From contig NZ_JALOBS010000014.1 of NCBI RefSeq assembly GCF_023228165.1, forward strand, positions 62,001 through 126,000: a stretch of 64,000 bases of DNA, in the 5' to 3' direction. This document shows positions 1 to 7,876 of this stretch, piece by piece (positions within the stretch are counted from its first letter, which is position 1; each line of letters opens with the position of its first letter). The position numbers and the translations under genes are program-made. The DNA comes from Methylomonas sp. (lineage in GTDB: Bacteria; Pseudomonadota; Gammaproteobacteria; Methylococcales; Methylomonadaceae). The notes under the pieces are model-generated. The model saw nothing but the letters and a program-made list of their open reading frames with translations, searched no databases and was not told where the DNA came from.

Positions 1-66
1 TTGTTCTCTATTGATGTACAGCTCCGGGCTGTTCAATGATGGGATGCTCAATTCCGGTGTGTCCAT
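1..66 (-). CDS. ppk1: Polyphosphate kinase 1, N-terminal fragment (runs off the left edge)
   Basis: Only the first 22 codons are inside the window, read leftwards from an ATG at 66-64. They end in SPELYINREQ, which resembles the start of the N-terminal domain of polyphosphate kinase 1 (typically (L/F)(Y/I)(I/F)NRE(L/Q)S.L.FN). Ppk1 makes inorganic polyphosphate from ATP. A TATAAT on the minus strand at 104-99 could be its -10 box, but no clear -35 was found. The gene is divergent from cysM. The call rests on about ten residues, so it is probable rather than certain. Confidence 0.65.
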   Translation of the reverse strand, partial: MDTPELSIPSLNSPELYINREQ

Positions 67-203
67 GTTATAGGTTGGCTGAATGTGACGAAATTCGAAT
101 TATAGAGCAATTAGCCGATGAGTACTGTTACGGATAGCAAGCGCGCAGCGGATAAAGCGTATTTGATATAATTAGCCACCGTCCATAGAACCCCACACAC
201 ACC

Positions 204-1093
204 ATGATTTTTCCAACAATCGAATCCCAAGTCGGTAACACGCCGTTGGTGCGTTTACAGCGCCTGCCCGGCGAGACGACTAACACTATTTTAGCCAAGC
301 TGGAAGGTAACAACCCGGCCGGTTCGGTTAAAGACCGTCCGGCACTAAGCATGATCAAACATGCCGAAGCCCGCGGCGAAATCAAGCCCGGCGACCGTTT
401 GATTGAGGCCACCAGCGGCAATACCGGCATCGCGCTGGCAATGGCAGCCGCGATTAAAGGTTATAAGATGACTTTAATCATGCCTGACAACATGAGCGCG
501 GAACGCATCGCCTCAATGAAGGCTTATGGCGCCGAAATCATATTGACGCCGGCCCAGGGCAGTATGGAAGCCGCGATTGACTTAGCCCGCGGCATGGAGG
601 CCGACGGTCAAGGCCGCATACTGGATCAGTTCGCCAATCCGGATAACCCGCGCGCGCATTACGAAGGTACCGGCCCGGAGATATGGCGCGATACCCAAGG
701 CAAAATCAGCCATTTCGTCAGCGCCATGGGCACTACGGGAACCATCATGGGCACATCCCGCTATCTGAAAGAACAAAATGCCGCCGTCCAAGTAGTCGGC
801 GTGCAGCCGGAAGGAGCATCGAAAATACCCGGCATCCGCCGTTGGCCCCAGGAATATCTGCCTAAGATTTACGATGCCTATAGAGTCGATCAAATTATCG
901 AAGTCAATCAACTCGATGCCGAAAATACCACGCGCGCCCTGGCAGCCCAAGAAGGTATTTTTGCCGGGGTGTCATCAGGCGGTGCCGTTTTGCGGCTTTG
1001 CAATTAGCCAAACAAGTACAAAACGCCATTATTGTGGCGATTATTTGCGACCGCGGCGATCGCTATCTGTCCACCGGCGTGTTTCCAACTTAA
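204..1093 (+). pseudogene. cysM: Cysteine synthase B (CysM), frameshifted near its 3' end
   Basis: PLP-dependent O-acetylserine sulfhydrylase that makes cysteine from O-acetylserine and sulfide or thiosulfate. Visible are the PLP lysine K43 in GSVKDRP, the substrate loop TSGNTG and the glycine-rich PLP-phosphate loop AMGTTGT. The frame beginning at ATG 204 stops at 1005-1007 just after GVSSGGAV. The usual C-terminus (AALQLAKQVQNAIIVAI, then CDRGDRYLSTGVF) continues in the next frame to TAA 1091-1093. The switch point is a run of four T at 988-991; one more T would restore about 296 codons, normal for CysM. This is either a recent one-base deletion or a homopolymer sequencing error. As read, the protein would be 267 aa and lack its last helix and strand. 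An alternative start is not needed. Confidence 0.88.
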
Positions 1094-1210
1094 AAATCGT
1101 TTTGGCCGGACTGCGCCTAAGCCTTCCGGTCGACTTAATTCCCCGGAATACCGGTCGATTTTATCGCACCTGGTTTATTCCCGGCGTCCCTGTTTTGTTA
1201 ATTTCGCACC

Positions 1211-2536
1211 ATGGCCCATAAGAAAAAATTACCGCTAGACCCCGTTACCGTCACCATAGAGTCGCTGTCGCACGATGGCCGTGGTGTCGCCCATGTCGCA
1301 GGCAAAGTTGTATTCATTGATGAAGCATTACCCGGGGAAACCCTGGAATTCGTATATACCGACAGCCGCAAGGATTATGCGGAAGGCAAGGTGGCAAAAT
1401 TATTAACCCGCTCTGAGCATCGCGTCGATCCTGCCTGTCCGCATTTTGGCGTATGCGGCGGCTGCAGTTTCCAGCATGTCGACGACGGCGAGCAGATCCA
1501 TTTCAAGGAAGCGTTATTGCAGGAGCAATTTCAGCGTATCGGCAAAGTGGCGATTCCGCAAATTTGGGAGGCTCTGACCGGCCCGCACTGGGGCTATCGC
1601 ACCAAAGCCCGCATGGGTGGGAAGTGGGTCGCCAAAAAGGGCAGGGTGCTGGTGGGTTTTCGGGAAAGGCGTAATCCGTTTTTAGCGGAAATCGATAGTT
1701 GTAAAGTCATGCATCCGCTGGTCGGCGAAAAGCTGCTGGCTTTGGGTGAAATGATTGCCGGCCTGGGCATTAAGGATAAAATCCCGCAAATCGAGGTAGC
1801 CATTGGTGACCAAGATGTGGTGTTGGCTTTCCGCGTATTGGAGCCGCCTACCGATGCGGACAAACAGCGTATGCGCGAGTTTGGCGAACAGCATGGACTC
1901 AACATCTGTTTGCAAGCTAAAGGTCCGGATACCATAGTGCCGTTGGACGGTGAAACAGAAGTAATTCCTTGCTATACGCTGGCCGAGCAGGGCATGAAGT
2001 TCAATTTCCGCCCCGCCATGTTTACCCAGGTCAATTACGATATCAACCAAAAAATGGTCAGCCGTGCGTTGGATGCGTTGGAACTGAGCAAAGATGACCG
2101 AGTACTGGATTTATTCTGCGGCCTGGGTAATTTTACCCTGCCTTTGGCTACCCTTGCCGGGCAGGTAGTCGGCGTGGAAGGGGATTTTCCGTTGGTGAAA
2201 CACGCCCGGGAAAATGCCCGCTTGAATGGTCTGGACAATGTCGAATTCCATGTCGCCGATTTAAGCAAAGACCTCAAAGATCTACCTTGGTGTCAGCAAA
2301 AATTCAGCAAAGTACTATTGGATCCGTCTCGGGCCGGGGCCTCCGAAGTGTTGCATAATTTCAAACATTGGCAACCCGAGCGGATAGTCTATGTGTCGTG
2401 CAATCCTTCCACATTGGCGCGCGATGCCGGTATCCTGGTGAATGATCTGGGTTATAAGCTGGTTAAAGCCGGCGTAATGGATATGTTTCCGCAAACGGCA
2501 CATGTCGAATCGATTGCCTTATTCGTTAAAAAATGA
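1211..2536 (+). CDS. rlmD: 23S rRNA (uracil-1939-C5)-methyltransferase RlmD
   Basis: SAM-dependent methyltransferase that makes m5U1939 in 23S rRNA. The order is an N-terminal TRAM domain (about residues 8-65), an iron-sulfur cysteine set (CPHFGVCGGC near residues 76-85 plus a Cys near 163 in EIDSCKV), then the Rossmann methyltransferase domain with the SAM motif VLDLFCGLGNFTLPLA and the catalytic cysteine in YVSCNPSTLARD. At 441 aa it matches the family length. The cysteine set separates RlmD from RlmC/TrmA. Its last codons overlap the L,D-transpeptidase start by four bases (ATGA), so the two are probably translated together. The ATG at 1211 has only a weak ribosome-binding site. Confidence 0.95.
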   Translation: MAHKKKLPLDPVTVTIESLSHDGRGVAHVAGKVVFIDEALPGETLEFVYTDSRKDYAEGKVAKLLTRSEHRVDPACPHFGVCGGCSFQHVDDGEQIHFKEALLQEQFQRIGKVAIPQIWEALTGPHWGYRTKARMGGKWVAKKGRVLVGFRERRNPFLAEIDSCKVMHPLVGEKLLALGEMIAGLGIKDKIPQIEVAIGDQDVVLAFRVLEPPTDADKQRMREFGEQHGLNICLQAKGPDTIVPLDGETEVIPCYTLAEQGMKFNFRPAMFTQVNYDINQKMVSRALDALELSKDDRVLDLFCGLGNFTLPLATLAGQVVGVEGDFPLVKHARENARLNGLDNVEFHVADLSKDLKDLPWCQQKFSKVLLDPSRAGASEVLHNFKHWQPERIVYVSCNPSTLARDAGILVNDLGYKLVKAGVMDMFPQTAHVESIALFVKK

Positions 2537-3015
2537 GCCGCTCACTGGATATTTGTATCGCTAATCAGCAATTAACGCTGCGAGATCATGATCGGGTGCT
2601 AAAAAGTTATTCGGTCTCCACAGCCAAAAACGGCCCTGGTCAATTAAAGGGTAGCGAATGCACCCCTACCGGGCGGCACCGGATACGCGCCAAAATAGGC
2701 GCCGGCGCACCGATCAACAGCGTATTCATAGCCCGCCGTTTAACAGGGGAAATATATACCCCGCAATTGTCCGCCGCTCAGCCGCAACGGGACTGGATAC
2801 TCAGTCGAATTCTGTGGTTGGGTGGATTGGAATCGGGGCATAATCGCTACCGTGAGGTCGACACCACCTGGCGGTATATCTACATTCACGGCTGTCCGGA
2901 TCAACTGATGCAAGGCGTACCGGCATCCCATGGCTGTATTCGCATGCATAATGCCGATGTCATCGAGTTATTCGATAATGTCGAGGCCGGCTGTCCGGTT
3001 TTCATCCATGAGTGA
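2533..3015 (+). CDS. L,D-transpeptidase (YkuD domain)
   Basis: A 160-residue YkuD-fold protein with the active-site pattern IHG...SHGCIRM; the catalytic cysteine is C135. The family forms 3-3 peptidoglycan cross-links or attaches proteins to the wall. No signal peptide is visible; the first residues MSRSLDICIANQQLTLRDHD are already the beta-strand start of the YkuD domain. This resembles the short cytoplasm-like YkuD proteins seen in many gammaproteobacteria, so its exact substrate is unclear. It overlaps rlmD upstream and truA downstream by ATGA-type junctions. Confidence 0.88.
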   Translation: MSRSLDICIANQQLTLRDHDRVLKSYSVSTAKNGPGQLKGSECTPTGRHRIRAKIGAGAPINSVFIARRLTGEIYTPQLSAAQPQRDWILSRILWLGGLESGHNRYREVDTTWRYIYIHGCPDQLMQGVPASHGCIRMHNADVIELFDNVEAGCPVFIHE

Positions 3016-3823
3016 TAACATGGCCCGCATCGTATTAGGCATCGAATACGACGGCACGGCCTATGCCGGTTGGCAATGGCAAGCCGGCAGACGTACCCTG
3101 CAAGCCGAATTACAGAATGCCTTAACTAAAATCGCCGACCAGCCGGTTACCGTTCACTGTGCCGGTCGCACCGATGCGGGTGTGCATGCGCTCGAACAAG
3201 TGGTGCATTTCGATTGCGCAGTGCAACGCGATTTAAAGGCTTGGTTGATGGGCGGCAACAGTCAATTGCCGGACGATATTCGCATTACCTGGGTCAGACC
3301 GGCCGTGGCAGACTTTCACGCCCGTTACAGTGCCATTGCACGTTTTTACCGCTATGTGATACTGAATCGGCCCATGAAATCGGCTTTGCTGCGCAGCCAG
3401 GCTACTTGGTGCCATCAGCCCTTGGATGCCGATAAAATGCATATGGCGGCCCAATATTTAATCGGCGAACACGACTTTTCCTCGTTTCGAGCTCAAGGTT
3501 GCCAATCGCACAGCCCTAATCGGTTCATGCATTTCATTGATGTGTATAGACAAGATGATCGGGTAATCATCGATATTTGCGCCAACGCATTTTTGCATCA
3601 CATGGTTAGAAATATTGCCGGTGTATTGATGAACATCGGCATGGGTAAGGCACCGGCCGATTGGACTGCGCATTTGCTGCAGATCAAAGACCGGTCGCAA
3701 GCCGCAGCTACCGCGCCGCCGTATGGATTGCATCTGGGTGGGGTGTGTTATCCCGAACAATATGGGATAACAAGACATACTGTATTTGATAAACTGCCCG
3801 CTGATGCAAGGCGTTTTGATTAA
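3008..3823 (+). CDS. truA: tRNA pseudouridine(38-40) synthase TruA
   Basis: Pseudouridylates positions 38-40 of the tRNA anticodon arm. The family signature AGRTDAGVHA contains the catalytic aspartate D56, and later motifs FLHHMVRNI and FRAQGC are typical of TruA. Taking ATG 3008 gives 271 aa, close to E. coli TruA (270). The open frame extends upstream into the transpeptidase gene, but ATG 3008 overlaps that gene's stop and the next residues lead directly into RIVLGIEYDGTAYAGWQ. A second ATG at 3020 is an equally possible start. Confidence 0.95.
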   Translation: MSDNMARIVLGIEYDGTAYAGWQWQAGRRTLQAELQNALTKIADQPVTVHCAGRTDAGVHALEQVVHFDCAVQRDLKAWLMGGNSQLPDDIRITWVRPAVADFHARYSAIARFYRYVILNRPMKSALLRSQATWCHQPLDADKMHMAAQYLIGEHDFSSFRAQGCQSHSPNRFMHFIDVYRQDDRVIIDICANAFLHHMVRNIAGVLMNIGMGKAPADWTAHLLQIKDRSQAAATAPPYGLHLGGVCYPEQYGITRHTVFDKLPADARRFD

Positions 3824-3838
3824 AGAGGGATATTTCCT

Positions 3839-4150
3839 ATGACTGATGAATCTTTTCAAGGTTTAAAAGCGTTACCGTTTAAATTTCCACGAAAATGCGG
3901 TAATTGCGGCCGCGAGTATCAAACCGAAGCCGAGTTTTTAGCGCAAACGGAAGATCTCAGGAACGGTCGGTCGCCGTTTAAAGAGTCTGAAGACGATGAC
4001 GGACAAGTCATTTTAGAGGTATTTAGAAATTGTGTGTGCGGCTCTACCCTGATGGATGAATTTCGTTCTCGCCGCGACAACTCTCCCGAAGGGCAAAGGC
4101 GCAGGGAAGCGTATGCCAAAGCATTACTGGCGGGGGAAAAGCCGGAATAG
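3839..4150 (+). CDS. Conserved hypothetical protein with zinc-ribbon-like cysteine pairs
   Basis: A 103-aa soluble protein that I do not recognise by name. It has CGNC at residues 20-23 and CVCG near 64-67, a spacing that could bind one zinc or iron ion. The middle is acidic (KESEDDDG) and the C-terminal third is charged and probably helical (RRDNSPEGQRRREAYAKALL). A good ribosome-binding site (agaggga) precedes ATG 3839. It starts 15 bases after truA in the same direction, so it may be the last gene of the rlmD-truA unit. No function is proposed. Confidence 0.7.
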   Translation: MTDESFQGLKALPFKFPRKCGNCGREYQTEAEFLAQTEDLRNGRSPFKESEDDDGQVILEVFRNCVCGSTLMDEFRSRRDNSPEGQRRREAYAKALLAGEKPE

Positions 4151-4457
4151 CTCCCGACTCCGAGTAGAGATCATTTATAGAGATAATATAAGGGGTTCTA
4201 AGCGCAAACTCCCGTAATCCGTATAAGCTGATTTACATTAGCGTGCTGTATGCCCGATTCGAAATGGCCGAAACGATGTGCGGATTACATGGCCGACGTT
4301 AAGAAATTATTCAGCAGCAAATAGCCGCACAATTATGCCGTGGGAGAAAAGGGCGGCTTTCATCGAATCAAATCACGCTTATTCGGCAAACCCATGCCAT
4401 TGCCGGCATGTGGACGTCTGTTAAACATCGATCCGAATACCGGCCAAGCGCGGCTGT
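4151..4457. other. Gene-free stretch with possible decayed coding remnants
   Basis: No gene is supported. Two short frames read like degraded protein: one around 4228-4284 (LYARFEMAETMCGLHG, then stop) and another around 4325-4473 (YAVGEKGGFHRIKSRLFGK onwards), which ends inside the 3' end of the convergent hydrolase gene. They could be pieces of one broken gene, but I cannot name it and chance reading is possible. Confidence 0.3.
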
Positions 4458-5705
4458 CTAATCAATTGTTTTAATCCAGCGACAACGTTCCTTGACAATA
4501 GGCGCCGTTCTTTCGTTGGCGATACCTTTGGCTATTAAGGCGATCACCCGGTCGTCGGTGTCATAGCCGATATGCGCATCCATCGGATTGGCGAGCTTAC
4601 CCAAGCCGAACGCATCATAAATTTTAGCCACATTGATATTGATGTTGGTGACGTTGATACATAAGCGCGAATCCAGGTATTTGCTAACAAAATCATGCGG
4701 TAATGCATAACTTAGCAAGTCGTTAGGGTCACTGAACGCGATAATATTGGTTTTCAATAACATGCGCTCGGCAAATTTTTCTCCGTCAGGTTTGCAGTAG
4801 GCGGCCTCCTGATTGGCGATTTTAGGTGTGGCCCGACCCAGTTGCAGCATGGGTAATTGATTGGACATCATGTAAATAGGTATTTCCTTATTTTTCAGAA
4901 CATTTGCGATTGCTGTGTAATACGCCGCGGTTTCTCCATCGGCATAAATAGACGCGAGTCGCTGCAAGCCATCGATAGTAATCCGGCTGCCCAAACTGTG
5001 TGAAACAAAGGCGTAACTATCGTTATAGAATGGCGTGACATTTTTTGACGAGCAGACTTTATGCACGTCATCAGGCAAACTAGTCCAGTCGCCACTAATC
5101 ATCCAGCAAAACGATTGTGCAAAGGCCACCAGGATATCGTCGCGCTTCTCTCCCAGATAAATAATAGGATCAGGGCCGGTGTCGTTAGAAAACTTTTTCA
5201 ATAAATCGTTGACCTCGGCACGGCGGAACGACTGTTCGCCGGAATTATCGTACGCCAGAACTTCTTTGTCCTTGGCGGTAATTTCCGACCATGTCAATTC
5301 GTAAAACAATAATTCTTGAGACTGGAACTGATCCAGGTAACGATGAATGCGTAAATTACCTAAGTTTTTCCCCGGATCCTTGGGGTCGACCAGTTTAATA
5401 TTTTTGTAAGCTCGGGTCGTAACCGGTAGGTCCAATTCTTTAGCCAGTTTTTCTAAAAATTCCGTGGAATAACCCGGTAGGTGATTGCCTACACCATGCA
5501 GCATCAACACTTTCATTTTGCGGCCAGGCGCTTCCAATTGCGGCTTAAGCCCGGTGAACTGGTTGCCGGTAATCTCGCACAAACGAGTGTCTTCATTATC
5601 CTGCTTTTCCAAGATGGCTTCGGTAATACCCCTGCCAAAGCTGGCGCAGCCGTTCAGCAACACGCTAATGGCTAAAATAAGCAATAATCTTTTCATATCT
5701 TTCAT
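4458..5705 (-). CDS. Lipoprotein with alpha/beta-hydrolase features, function unknown
   Basis: The 415-residue product starts with a lipoprotein signal (MKDMKRLLLILAISVLLNGC; lipobox LNGC, lipidated Cys20). The mature part has LMLHGVGNH, a typical oxyanion-hole strand-turn, and FVSHSLGSR, a serine-nucleophile elbow of the lipase/esterase fold (S-H-S-L-G). A histidine such as that in ALPHDF or DAHIGYD could complete the triad. This points to an envelope-anchored serine hydrolase, but the substrate is unknown. It lies 19 bases downstream of hppA in the same direction and may be co-transcribed. ATG 5696 (MKRLL) is an alternative start. Confidence 0.72.
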   Translation of the reverse strand: MKDMKRLLLILAISVLLNGCASFGRGITEAILEKQDNEDTRLCEITGNQFTGLKPQLEAPGRKMKVLMLHGVGNHLPGYSTEFLEKLAKELDLPVTTRAYKNIKLVDPKDPGKNLGNLRIHRYLDQFQSQELLFYELTWSEITAKDKEVLAYDNSGEQSFRRAEVNDLLKKFSNDTGPDPIIYLGEKRDDILVAFAQSFCWMISGDWTSLPDDVHKVCSSKNVTPFYNDSYAFVSHSLGSRITIDGLQRLASIYADGETAAYYTAIANVLKNKEIPIYMMSNQLPMLQLGRATPKIANQEAAYCKPDGEKFAERMLLKTNIIAFSDPNDLLSYALPHDFVSKYLDSRLCINVTNININVAKIYDAFGLGKLANPMDAHIGYDTDDRVIALIAKGIANERTAPIVKERCRWIKTID

Positions 5706-5724
5706 AAATTCTTGTTATGTACTC

Positions 5725-7791
5725 TTAAAAATTCAACCAACCTGAGCCGAATGCCGAAGCAAAGACCAAGCTGACGATGCTCATCAGTTTGATTAATATA
5801 TTCAATGATGGGCCGCTGGTGTCTTTGAAGGGATCGCCTATGGTGTCGCCTACCACCGCTGCTTTATGGGCATCGGAACCTTTTCCGCCGTATTGACCGG
5901 TTTCGATATATTTTTTGGCATTATCCCAAGCACCGCCAGCATTCGCCATCATTACGGCCAACAAGAATCCGGATGCGGTAGTACCCATCAATAAACCGGC
6001 CAGCGCTTCCTTACCCAGTATAAACCCAACCAGTAACGGCACTGTAACCGCTAAGGTACCGGGCAAAATCATTTCCCGCAAGGCGCCCTCGGTACTGATG
6101 CCTACGCAGGCTTTATAATCCGGGCGCGCCGTACCTTCCATCAGACCGGGAATTTCCTTGAACTGGCGACGCACTTCCAAGACTATGGCGCGCGCCGCTT
6201 TGCCAACCGCCATCATGGTCATGGCCGAAAATAGATAAGGCATCATGGCGCCTATCAAAATACCCGGCAGCATGGTGGGGTCGAGCAGATTCAGATGTTC
6301 GACTTTAGCCGCCGTAACATAAGCCGCCATTAAGGCCAGGGCGGTCAACACTGCAGAACCAATGGCGAACCCTTTACCGGTAGCGGCAGTGGTGTTGCCC
6401 AGACTATCCAGGGCATCCGTGCGCTGGCGTACTTCCGCGGGCAAGTGGCACATTTCGGCGATACCGCCGGCGTTGTCGGCTACCGGGCCGTAAGCATCGG
6501 TAGCCAGGGTAATCCCCAGCGTGCTCAGCATGCCGACGGCCGAAAGGGCCACGGCGTAAAGGCCAGCCGCCATACTGCCGTCCGCTTTAAAACCCAGCCA
6601 AATACTGGCTAAAATAGTCGCCGCGACAATTAATACCGGAAATACGGTACTCATCATGCCGACTGCCAAGCCTTGTATGATAGTGGTTGCCGCACCGGTT
6701 TCGCAGACGGCCGCAATCGATTGAGTCGGTTTTTCGGTGTAAGAAGTATAGTATTCGGTGACATAGGCAATAGCATTACCCGCTATCAGACCCACTAAAA
6801 TGACATACCAATAGTGCATGGCTATGTGTTCGTGACGAATAACCAGCAGGGCTAAACCCAGTACGGCCACGGACGACGCCCATACCGAACTGCGTAATAC
6901 CCGCAACAGCGAGTATAAACTGGAGTTTTCGCCGATATTGGAAAATACAACGACACTAAAGCCCAATAGCGAGCCGATCACGCCAATGGCCGCGATTAAA
7001 AAGGGTAGGGCGACTAAAGCTGTGTCGAGCTGGCCGGTCAAGGCACTGCCCAGTGTCGCCGCGGCAATAATTGAACCACTGTAACTTTCAAATAAATCCG
7101 CCCCCATTCCGGCCACATCGCCGACATTGTCGCCGACATTGTCGGCGATCACCGCGGGATTGCGCGGATCGTCTTCCGGAATGCCTTTTTCCACTTTGCC
7201 GACCAGATCGGCCCCCACGTCGGCTGCTTTGGTATAGATACCGCCGCCGACACGAGCAAACAGGGCAATGCTACTGGCACCGAAGCCGAATCCGGTAATA
7301 TAGGTCAAGCAATCAGGATCGTCGCTAAACAGCAAATACAACCCGGTCATGCCCAGCAAGCTGAAGCTGACTACCGACATGCCCATGATGGCGCCACTGC
7401 CGAATGCCACGCGCAGGCCTTGATGCAGACTATGCCGGGCGGCTTCGGCGGTCCGTACATTGGCGCGAACCGCAATGTACATACCCAGGTAACCCGCACC
7501 GGCGGAAGCGATAGCTCCCAGCAGAAAGGATGCCGCGGTTTGTATTTGTAAAAAACTGGCTATGATGATGGCCACCGTAACAACGAATATCGACAGAATA
7601 CGGTATTCCCTATTCAAAAACGCGGCCGCACCTTCCTGAATGGCGTCTGCTATCGCCTGCATGGCGTCGTTACCAGCGTTGTAAGCCAATACCCGCTTCA
7701 ATTGCCAACACACAAAGATTATGCCGATCAAGGCCATAACCATTGCTAGAATCACCGCCACCGATGCCTGTGCCACTATGATTTCTCCCAC
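5725..7791 (-). CDS. hppA: K+-dependent membrane pyrophosphatase (H+ or Na+ pump)
   Basis: A 688-aa integral membrane pump that couples pyrophosphate hydrolysis to H+ or Na+ export. The PPi-binding signatures [21 protein letters not shown] and [19 protein letters not shown] are present, as is the C-terminal [21 protein letters not shown]. The K+-dependence motif reads [10 protein letters not shown]: Ala469 and Gly472 sit where K+-independent enzymes have Lys and Thr, so this is the K+-dependent subgroup, which contains both H+ and Na+ pumps. Methanotrophs often pair such a pump with PPi-dependent phosphofructokinase. It starts with GTG at 7791. Ion specificity cannot be settled by eye. Confidence 0.94.
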   Translation of the reverse strand: MGEIIVAQASVAVILAMVMALIGIIFVCWQLKRVLAYNAGNDAMQAIADAIQEGAAAFLNREYRILSIFVVTVAIIIASFLQIQTAASFLLGAIASAGAGYLGMYIAVRANVRTAEAARHSLHQGLRVAFGSGAIMGMSVVSFSLLGMTGLYLLFSDDPDCLTYITGFGFGASSIALFARVGGGIYTKAADVGADLVGKVEKGIPEDDPRNPAVIADNVGDNVGDVAGMGADLFESYSGSIIAAATLGSALTGQLDTALVALPFLIAAIGVIGSLLGFSVVVFSNIGENSSLYSLLRVLRSSVWASSVAVLGLALLVIRHEHIAMHYWYVILVGLIAGNAIAYVTEYYTSYTEKPTQSIAAVCETGAATTIIQGLAVGMMSTVFPVLIVAATILASIWLGFKADGSMAAGLYAVALSAVGMLSTLGITLATDAYGPVADNAGGIAEMCHLPAEVRQRTDALDSLGNTTAATGKGFAIGSAVLTALALMAAYVTAAKVEHLNLLDPTMLPGILIGAMMPYLFSAMTMMAVGKAARAIVLEVRRQFKEIPGLMEGTARPDYKACVGISTEGALREMILPGTLAVTVPLLVGFILGKEALAGLLMGTTASGFLLAVMMANAGGAWDNAKKYIETGQYGGKGSDAHKAAVVGDTIGDPFKDTSGPSLNILIKLMSIVSLVFASAFGSGWLNF

Positions 7792-7876
7792 TTATTGAAT
7801 TACTTAGTGCGTTAAGATTTTATGCCAAGCCAACCACAATAGCGATACCGTCAAATCTTGATTTGGCTAAGATTTA

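Noticed and set aside
128..430. A 100-codon frame on the minus strand over the start of cysM
   Set aside because: It lies antisense to a clear cysM, has no recognisable motif and no ribosome-binding site.
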